This document shows positions 7,131 through 12,535 of a DNA stretch of 16,666 nt, piece after piece. Source of the DNA: an uncultured Clostridiaceae bacterium (GTDB taxonomy: Bacteria > Bacillota > Clostridia > TANB77 > CAG-508); the NCBI GenBank assembly GCA_905198755.1, contig CAJKDR010000016.1, forward strand, positions 1-16,666, given 5' to 3'. The first letter of the stretch is position 1. Each line of letters starts with the position of its first letter. The notes below the pieces were generated by a model, which saw nothing but the letters and a program-made list of their open reading frames with translations, made no database searches and was not told the DNA's origin. Made by a program: the position numbers and the translations under genes.

Positions 7131-7184
7131 TAGTTTTATACGTAAAAAATAATACTTCAATAAAAGTAATAAGGAGGAAAAACT

Positions 7185-7814
7185 ATGAGTTTTTTTGAAA
7201 CAAAGTACAGTGTTACTGGTCATCATGGTGAAATATATCGGATGACTGCAAAGCAACTGTGCGAACGAGTAATCGAAGATAGCAAATCTGATTACAATTG
7301 GATTGCACCAGCAAGAGAGCTTGTGAAGGTCTGTAAGAAGATTGATTTTCCTGAGGAATATGCTCTTACTATCAAGATTGCAATTTTAAATTGCTTTGCG
7401 AATATAGAGCATAGGGCTAATTGTGGTGGAGAGCGCTATATTGATAATCCAGAAGACAAGAAAGCAGTACAATACTGTTATAACTCTTTGTATGGCATTG
7501 ATACTGAAGAAGCATCTTTGGCAAGAAAGAGATACTTGACTGAAATGATTAATAGTGTTATAGAAGTTCGAGTATTTGATCCACTTTATCATCCTGGTCC
7601 TACTTTTAGGAAACTTCGTGAAGATTTGGGCAGTTCTAAATTTGAGGAATACATTTCTAAAAAAAATATTGACTTTGATAAGTTGGTCGAAATATTAAAA
7701 TCTGATTTTGCTGAAATTGTTAAAGCAGCAGAAACAAATGGGGACTTTGTTGAGGATGAAAAAAAGGAAAGAGAAAGTCGGAAAATTTTCTTCCAAAGAT
7801 TAAATGACCTTTAA
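7185..7814 (+). CDS. Hypothetical protein, 209 aa, accessory region
   Basis: I do not recognise this protein. It appears soluble: no signal peptide or TM segment, a predicted mainly helical fold, and a charged C-terminus (EDEKKERESRK). Notable pieces are an N-terminal GHHGEIYRM and a middle CFANIEHRANCGGERYID with two Cys and one His. The ribosome binding site AAGGAGG ends about 7 nt before the ATG, so the start is secure. It has its own consensus promoter, a structured leader and a 16-17-bp terminator, making it a complete single-gene unit. Codon use differs from the core genes: AAG, GAG and T- or C-ending codons are frequent, against almost exclusive A-ending codons in thrS. This suggests horizontal acquisition. 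The gene sits with the MBL hydrolase and dinD downstream of tRNA-Leu. Confidence 0.85.
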   Translation: MSFFETKYSVTGHHGEIYRMTAKQLCERVIEDSKSDYNWIAPARELVKVCKKIDFPEEYALTIKIAILNCFANIEHRANCGGERYIDNPEDKKAVQYCYNSLYGIDTEEASLARKRYLTEMINSVIEVRVFDPLYHPGPTFRKLREDLGSSKFEEYISKKNIDFDKLVEILKSDFAEIVKAAETNGDFVEDEKKERESRKIFFQRLNDL

Positions 7815-7830
7815 AAAACAATTAAACTCT

Positions 7831-7868
7831 AAAAGATTATTTGGGATGTATCCCGAATAATCTTTTTT
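7831..7868 (+). terminator. Terminator of the 209-aa gene
   Basis: AAAAGATTATTTGGGA (7831-7846) pairs with TCCCGAATAATCTTTT (7851-7866) around TGTA, with one G-U pair, and ends in a T-run. Confidence 0.92.
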
Positions 7869-7879
7869 ATATATTTATG

Positions 7880-7935
7880 GTCAATGGGGACGGAGAATTT
7901 TGACAACCTTGTCAAATAACTCCGTCCCCATTGAC
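7880..7935. repeat. Nested palindrome (REP-like element)
   Basis: GTCAATGGGGACGGAG (7880-7895) is perfectly complementary to CTCCGTCCCCATTGAC (7920-7935). Inside it, TTTGACAA-CC-TTGTCAAA (7899-7916) is a second perfect palindrome. The GC-rich outer arms contrast with the surrounding sequence. GGGGACGG palindromes of this look occur as dispersed repeats in Clostridia, from memory and not checked. It is not needed as a terminator, since separate terminators lie on both sides. Confidence 0.75.
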
Positions 7936-7943
7936 AAAGTTTA

Positions 7944-7979
7944 AGGCAAACTATCAATTACGATAGTTTGCCTACTTTT
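7944..7979. terminator. Bidirectional stem-loop at the end of the MBL gene
   Basis: AGGCAAACTATC (7944-7955) pairs with GATAGTTTGCCT (7962-7973), a perfect 12-bp stem immediately after the minus-strand MBL stop codon. The tail in the minus direction is TTAAACTTTG; on the plus strand it is ACTTTTT. It could serve both directions. Confidence 0.7.
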
Positions 7980-8677
7980 TAACCGAGTGCTACGACTTCA
8001 ATGTTAGGGTAATCTGCAACAATTCTTTGGGCTTCAGAAACATCATCCAAATGCATAAGATAAACCTTGATACCTCTCTTGATAAATGAAATGAAATCAT
8101 TTAAAGCATCTTCTAACTTTAAGTGAATCATACCATAATATATAGAGGTATCAACATATAACACAGAGCCGTCTGTTAAATAATGTAAGAACGGTTGCAA
8201 TGTTGAGGTATCTCCCGTATATATAACATTTGTATCATCAATGATAAGATGATAACCAAAGCATTTATTCTCAAGCTGAGGAGAATGCTTTGTAAGAACG
8301 CAGTCGCAAAACCACTCTTTATTTGTTAAAGCTGATACTGTTATGAGTTCGTACCAAGAAGGCTCATTACCTTCAATAGTGAGAAGTGCTGAAATATCAT
8401 TAGCAACAGATTTAGATGGTGCTACAATAGTGACAGGCTTTTTGAGAGTAAAGAAAGTATACTGTACAAATAAACCAAGTCCTCCAATGTGATCACCATG
8501 GGTATGAGTTATAAGAAGATAAAACTTTTTATAACTCGATAAGTCAATGCGTTTCAGCTTTTGAAAAGTTGAAACAGGACAGTCAATTATGACCATTTCT
8601 TTGTCTACAGTGATAAAGTAGGCAGAAGTATGCTCATCAGAAAAGCCAGAACCTCTACCAAAAAATTTCAATGCCAT
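7979..8677 (-). CDS. MBL-fold metallohydrolase (RNase Z-like metal site)
   Basis: A 232-aa cytoplasmic metallo-beta-lactamase-fold hydrolase. The motif THTHGDH gives H58, H60, D62 and H63. H131 (TKHSPQ), D156 (YTGDTS) and H209 (LMHLDD) complete a full dinuclear metal site in the usual order, so it should be active. Its size and spacing resemble the short RNase Z/phosphodiesterase branch. It lacks the long flexible arm of true tRNase Z, and no substrate can be named from sequence. The start is fixed by AAGGAG 8 nt upstream of the ATG (8684-8692 on the complement). It is divergent from dinD, and its codons are mixed rather than strongly A-ending, like its neighbours in the accessory segment. 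The N-terminal GRGSGF loop before HTSAYF suggests a family with an exposed active site. Confidence 0.9.
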   Translation of the reverse strand: MALKFFGRGSGFSDEHTSAYFITVDKEMVIIDCPVSTFQKLKRIDLSSYKKFYLLITHTHGDHIGGLGLFVQYTFFTLKKPVTIVAPSKSVANDISALLTIEGNEPSWYELITVSALTNKEWFCDCVLTKHSPQLENKCFGYHLIIDDTNVIYTGDTSTLQPFLHYLTDGSVLYVDTSIYYGMIHLKLEDALNDFISFIKRGIKVYLMHLDDVSEAQRIVADYPNIEVVALG

Positions 8678-8741
8678 AGTAGTAACTCCTTTCAGTTTTA
8701 TTGAAATATTTGTTTTTGCACTGTTCCATATTGCAATGCAT
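8655..8741 (-). other. Possible small ORF overlapping the MBL start
   Basis: On the minus strand a strong Shine-Dalgarno AGGAGGT (complement of 8756-8762) precedes an ATG at 8741 by 14 nt. This opens a 28-codon frame beginning MHCNMEQCKNKYF that ends inside the MBL gene in another frame. The spacing is long, so translation is doubtful, but the ribosome binding site is otherwise unexplained. A leader peptide coupling translation into the MBL gene is one possibility. Confidence 0.2.
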
Positions 8742-8836
8742 AATGGAAATTAATTACCTCCTAAAAAATTAATACATTTAGTTTAATATAAAATTAAGAG
8801 AGAATCAATAATTTATGAATTTAAAGTTTTTTACAC

Positions 8837-8865
8837 TTGACTTTTACAAACAAATGTTTTATAAT
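8837..8865 (+). promoter_or_regulatory. dinD promoter with embedded LexA (SOS) box
   Basis: TTGACT (8837-8842) and TATAAT (8860-8865) are 17 nt apart. Between them CAAACAAATGTTTT (8847-8860) matches the Gram-positive LexA/DinR box CGAACRNRYGTTYC at 12 of 14 positions, including the AAC-N4-GTT half-site spacing. LexA bound here would block RNA polymerase, which agrees with the DNA-damage-inducible gene that follows. Confidence 0.75.
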
Positions 8866-8913
8866 GATTCTTGAAATATAAAAATAAAATATTATGAAAT
8901 GGAGATGATATTA

Positions 8914-9714
8914 TTGAATAATATAGAAAAAAGTAATAAATCATTTGAAGATATAAAACATGTTGATGAAAATGGTGTTGAGTTTTGGTATGCTAGAGAA
9001 CTTATGAAAGTCTTGAGTTATAAAGATTGGAGATATTTTGATGCAGTAATTGAAAAAGCAAAGATAGCTTGCCAAAACTCTGAAATAAATGACAATGACC
9101 ATTTCGTTGTCAGCAACAAAATGGTAGAAATAGGTTCTGGTGCGAAAAGAGAACAAATAGATTATAAGTTAACAAGATATGCTTGTTATCTTATAGCTCA
9201 AAATGCAAATCCAAGATTAAAAATTATAGCTCTTGCACAAACATATTTTGCTATTCAAACTAGAAAACAAGAAATTAGTGAAAAAGAATATAGTTCATTA
9301 ACAGAAGATGAAAAGAGATTTTATCAAAGAAATTTAACAAGAAAAGGAAACTATTCACTTAATCAAACTGCAAAAAAAGCAGGCGTTAAAAATTTTGACA
9401 AATTTCATAATAGTGGATATAAAGGTTTGTATAATGGGGAAACCGCTGATGATATTGCTAAAAGAAAAGGATTAAGATATAGAGAAGATATTTTGGATAA
9501 TATGGGAAGTGAAGAACTTGCAGCTAATTTATTTCGTATTACACAGACAGAATCAAGATTAAAAAGAGATAAAGTTGAAACTGAAAAGAAAGCCTGTGAT
9601 ACCCATAATAAAATAGGAAGAATAGTTAGAAAGGCTATTAAAGAAGCTGGCCGGAACAATGCCAGAAGATTTGCCTACACCCAAAAAGAGCTTGAAACAA
9701 TTAGAAAAAAATAA
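8914..9714 (+). CDS. dinD: DNA damage-inducible protein D
   Basis: A homologue of E. coli DinD (266 aa from this start), an SOS-induced protein reported to modulate RecA filaments. Family landmarks are FEDIKHVDENGVEFWYAREL, the RYACYLIAQNANP segment, QTYFAIQTRKQE, a GYKGLYNGE stretch, and the conserved LDNMGSEELAANLFR followed by TQTESRLKRD. The N-terminal region is Bro-N-like. A longer frame starts at ATG 8899, but GGAG (8901-8904) is positioned for the TTG at 8914 (9-nt spacing), giving MNNIEKSNKSFEDI. This closely resembles the TTG start context of the transketolase gene. Codons are less A-ending than in the core genes, suggesting acquisition. It stands alone, behind an SOS-type promoter and before the thrS leader. 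Confidence 0.93.
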   Translation: MNNIEKSNKSFEDIKHVDENGVEFWYARELMKVLSYKDWRYFDAVIEKAKIACQNSEINDNDHFVVSNKMVEIGSGAKREQIDYKLTRYACYLIAQNANPRLKIIALAQTYFAIQTRKQEISEKEYSSLTEDEKRFYQRNLTRKGNYSLNQTAKKAGVKNFDKFHNSGYKGLYNGETADDIAKRKGLRYREDILDNMGSEELAANLFRITQTESRLKRDKVETEKKACDTHNKIGRIVRKAIKEAGRNNARRFAYTQKELETIRKK

Positions 9715-9742
9715 TAGAAACCTAAAAAAATTAAATTAAGTG

Positions 9743-9771
9743 TATACATTTTTAAAAATATGTGTTAAAAT
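9743..9771 (+). promoter_or_regulatory. Likely promoter of the thrS leader
   Basis: TATACA (9743-9748), 17 nt, TAAAAT (9766-9771). It is a moderate match, placed correctly about 25 nt before the first T-box stem. Confidence 0.5.
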
Positions 9772-9796
9772 AGTTACATAATAGTTAAAAAAACAA

Positions 9797-10013
9797 TATT
9801 GAGACAAAGTAAGATAAAGGTTATCTAAAGAGAGTAATGATGATACGCTGAGAATCATTACAGAAAAACGTTTCTGAAAAACTACCTCAATAGTCTCTAG
9901 CAAAAACTAGACGTTGATAACGTTATAATCTTTAATTAAGTAAAAAATAGGATGGAACCGTGTAAATAATGCACTCCTATGAATAGTAGTTTAGCTATTC
10001 ATAGGAGTTTTTT
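9797..10013 (+). promoter_or_regulatory. T-box riboswitch (threonine) upstream of thrS
   Basis: Stem I is closed by TATTGAG (9797-9803) with CTCAATA (9886-9892). Its distal part has AGAGAG followed by a perfect stem, GTAATGAT/ATCATTAC, whose loop contains GCTGAGA, as in T-box stem I. The likely specifier is ACT (9881-9883, Thr) followed by the conserved purine A, in a TGAAAAACTACCTC context. The T-box sequence AGGATGGAACCGTG is at 9949-9962, with TGGA available to pair with a tRNA acceptor end. The antiterminator pairs ATAGGA (9947-9952) with TCCTAT (9975-9980). The competing terminator is a perfect 14-bp stem (9973-9986 with 9995-10008) followed by six T. Uncharged tRNA-Thr should allow readthrough into thrS. 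Confidence 0.93.
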
Positions 10014-10049
10014 GTATAATAGAAAATTGTAGTAAATTGTCTTATGTAT

Positions 10050-10074
10050 GGGCGGACGACACTGTCCGCCCGAG
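10050..10074 (+). repeat. GC-rich palindrome sharing the GTCCGCCCGAG core (copy 3)
   Basis: GGGCGGAC (10050-10057) and GTCCGCCC (10064-10071) form a perfect 8-bp stem with loop GACACT. The 3' arm continues as GAG, giving the same GTCCGCCCGAG found at 6066 and 6489. It lies in the thrS leader after the T-box terminator. Confidence 0.65.
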
Positions 10075-10158
10075 TGAAATTTATTTCGATTTTTTATAAT
10101 ATAAAATTACCTTGTAATAGCAGACAACGACAACAAAAAATAAAAAGGAGGAATTTTT

Positions 10159-12090
10159 ATGATTAAAATTACATTAAAAGATGGAAGTGTAAAAGAAATT
10201 GAAAAAGCAATGTCAATATTAGATATTGCAAAAAGTATAAGTGAAGGCTTAGCAAGGGTAGCAACTTGTGGAGAAGTAGATGGAGAAGTAAAAGATTTAA
10301 GATTTGTAGTAGAAAAAGATTGTACACTAAATATATTAACATTTGATAGCTTAGATGGAAAAAAAGCTTATTGGCACACAACATCACATATAATGGCACA
10401 AGCAGTAAAAAGATTGTTCCCAGATGTAAAACTTGCAATAGGTCCTGCGATAGATGAAGGATTCTATTATGATTTTGATGTAGAAAAACCATTTACAGAA
10501 GAAGATAAAACGAAAATAGAAGAAGAAATGAAAAAAATAATAAAAGAAAATTTAGACATAGAAAGATTTGAATTACCAAAAGCAGAAGCAATAAAGCTTA
10601 TGAAAGAAAAAAATGAAGATTACAAAGTAGAATTAATTGAAGATTTAGCAGAAGGAGAAGTAATATCATTTTATAAACAAGGCGAATTTGTAGATTTATG
10701 TGCAGGACCACATTTAATGAGCACAGGAAAAGTAAAATCAGTAAAAATATTATCATCATCAGGAGCTTATTGGAGAGGCGACGAACACAATAAAATGTTG
10801 CAAAGAATATATGCAATATCATTCCCAAAAGCAAGCATGGTAGAAGAATATATGCAAATACTTGAAGATAGAAAAGCAAGAGACCATAGAAAAATAGGAA
10901 AAGACTTGCACTTATTTATGACACATCCATTAGTAGGAGCAGGATTACCAATATACTTACCAGATGGAGCAACAATAAGAAGAATATTAGAAAGATATAT
11001 ACAAGATAAAGAATTAGCATTAGGATATCACCATGTATACACACCAAGTTTAGCAACAACAAATTTATACAAAATCAGTGGACATTGGGATCATTATAAA
11101 GATGATATGTTTCCAATAATGAAAATGGATAATGAAGAATTAGTATTAAGACCAATGAACTGCCCACATCATATGTTAATATATAAAAGTGAACTACATT
11201 CATACAGAGATTTACCAATAAAAATAGGAGAACTAGCACACGATTTCAGATATGAAGACTCAGGAGCAGTTTGCGGATTAGAAAGAGTAAGACAAATGTG
11301 CCAAAATGATGCACACTTATTTGTAAGACCAGATCAAATAAAAGAAGAAGTTGGAAACGTATTAAAATTGATATTTGAAGTTTGGAAAAAAGACTTTGGA
11401 TTTGATAAATTTGAATTTAGACTTTCTTTAAGAGATAAAAACAATAAAGAAAAATACATTGATAATGATGAAATGTGGGAAACAGCAGAAAATCAATTAA
11501 GAGAAATCCTAAAAGAATTAAATATAGATTTCTACGAAGCAGAAGGAGAAGCAGCATTCTATGGACCAAAAATAGATATACAAATAAAATCAGCACTAGG
11601 ACATGATGTAACAATACCAACATGTCAATTAGACTTTGCATTACCAGAAAGATTCGATTTAACATATGTAGGAAAAGATGGAGCAGAACACAGACCAGTA
11701 GTAATTCATAGAGCGATATTAGGTTCATCAGATAGATTTATCTCATTCTTATTAGAAGAAACAAAAGGAAACTTACCAACATGGCTAGCACCAACACAAG
11801 TAAAAGTATTACCAATAGCAGATGCTCATGTAGAATATGCAAATAAAGTGAAACAAGAACTTTTAAAAGAAGGAATAAGAGTAGAAGTAGATGACAGAGA
11901 AGAAAAAATAGGATATAAAATAAGAGAAGCACAATTATCAAAAACACCATATATGTTAATAGTAGGAGACAAAGAAAAAGAAGCAAATGCTGTAGGTGTA
12001 CGTTCAAGAAAAGAAGGAGACATAGGAGCACAAAAATTAGAAGAATTTATTTCAAATATAAAAGAAGAAATAAAGAATTATGGAAAATAA
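10159..12090 (+). CDS. thrS: Threonyl-tRNA synthetase
   Basis: Class II synthetase that charges tRNA-Thr (643 aa, normal full length). The N-terminal TGS domain covers residues 1-60. The editing domain that removes mischarged serine carries H73 and H77 (HTTSH) and C181/H185 (CAGPH). The catalytic core shows class II motif 2 (FRYEDSGAVCGLERVRQM) and motif 3 near ILGSSDRF. The active-site zinc ligands are C335 (NCPHH), H386 (DAHLF) and H517 (VIHRA). The anticodon-binding domain begins at about 545 (APTQVKVLPIADAH). AAGGAGG at 10145-10151 sets the start. Expression should be controlled by the threonine T-box upstream. Codons are strongly A-ending, typical of the core genes here. Confidence 0.98.
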   Translation: MIKITLKDGSVKEIEKAMSILDIAKSISEGLARVATCGEVDGEVKDLRFVVEKDCTLNILTFDSLDGKKAYWHTTSHIMAQAVKRLFPDVKLAIGPAIDEGFYYDFDVEKPFTEEDKTKIEEEMKKIIKENLDIERFELPKAEAIKLMKEKNEDYKVELIEDLAEGEVISFYKQGEFVDLCAGPHLMSTGKVKSVKILSSSGAYWRGDEHNKMLQRIYAISFPKASMVEEYMQILEDRKARDHRKIGKDLHLFMTHPLVGAGLPIYLPDGATIRRILERYIQDKELALGYHHVYTPSLATTNLYKISGHWDHYKDDMFPIMKMDNEELVLRPMNCPHHMLIYKSELHSYRDLPIKIGELAHDFRYEDSGAVCGLERVRQMCQNDAHLFVRPDQIKEEVGNVLKLIFEVWKKDFGFDKFEFRLSLRDKNNKEKYIDNDEMWETAENQLREILKELNIDFYEAEGEAAFYGPKIDIQIKSALGHDVTIPTCQLDFALPERFDLTYVGKDGAEHRPVVIHRAILGSSDRFISFLLEETKGNLPTWLAPTQVKVLPIADAHVEYANKVKQELLKEGIRVEVDDREEKIGYKIREAQLSKTPYMLIVGDKEKEANAVGVRSRKEGDIGAQKLEEFISNIKEEIKNYGK

Positions 12091-12119
12091 AAAACTTTCG
12101 CATATGCGAAAGTTTTTTT
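12091..12119. terminator. Terminator shared by thrS and the convergent zinc-ribbon gene
   Basis: AAAACTTTCGC (12091-12101) pairs with GCGAAAGTTTT (12106-12116) around ATAT. There are T-runs on both strands, so it should terminate both converging genes. Confidence 0.88.
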
Positions 12120-12124
12120 ATTCG

Positions 12125-12373
12125 TTATTTTAAATTAAATTGTTCAGAAATACTGTTAAAATCTTCATATCCTAAAAATCTATTTAGATTCTTTTGAGAT
12201 ATTCCAGTTTGAACAGATAAATCACTTAAAGAATTTATTCGGTTTATATTATTTTCCTCGATAAAGTTTTTAAATTTAGACATTTCAAATCTATCTTTAG
12301 TTAAACAATTATAGCAAACATTATCATTAGAAGCAAAAAAACAACCACAACGTTCACATTTTTTAAATTCCAT
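12125..12373 (-). CDS. Small zinc-ribbon protein with helical C-terminus
   Basis: An 82-aa protein whose N-terminus has C6-x2-C9 and C20-x2-C23 (plus C11), an apparent zinc ribbon. Residues about 30-70 are helical and include a possible helix-turn-helix (SLSDLSVQTGISQKNLNRFL). The architecture recalls the YvyF/TIGR03826 type of small regulators found near flagellar genes in Bacillus. No flagellar gene is nearby, so that function is not claimed. AAGGAGG lies just upstream of the ATG (complement of 12381-12387). It is convergent with thrS and divergent from the 763-aa gene, with 162 nt between their starts. A local DNA-binding role is possible. Codons lean to T-ending forms, as in the other minus-strand genes. 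Confidence 0.82.
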   Translation of the reverse strand: MEFKKCERCGCFFASNDNVCYNCLTKDRFEMSKFKNFIEENNINRINSLSDLSVQTGISQKNLNRFLGYEDFNSISEQFNLK

Positions 12374-12471
12374 TTGAAACCCTCCTTAAGAAAAATCTAA
12401 ATTATTTGACATTATTCTATCATAAAGAATGAAAAAAATAAAGAAAAAAGTATAAATTTATATAACTTTTC

Positions 12472-12501
12472 TTGTACAATAAAGAATAGTTGTGATATAC
12501 T
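12472..12501 (+). promoter_or_regulatory. Promoter of the 763-aa gene
   Basis: TTGTAC (12472-12477), an 18-nt spacer and an extended -10, TGA-TATACT (12493-12501). The start codon is 34 nt downstream. Confidence 0.65.
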
Positions 12502-12535
12502 AACAAATGTAAAAAATAAATTTGGAGGACTAAAG

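Noticed and set aside
8899..8913. ATG 8899 as the dinD start
   Set aside because: No ribosome binding site precedes it; GGAG at 8901-8904 is placed for the TTG at 8914.
12417..12470. Minus-strand promoter for the zinc-ribbon gene around TATGAT
   Set aside because: A -10-like hexamer exists but no acceptable -35 at 16-18 nt, and such hexamers are frequent in this AT-rich spacer.
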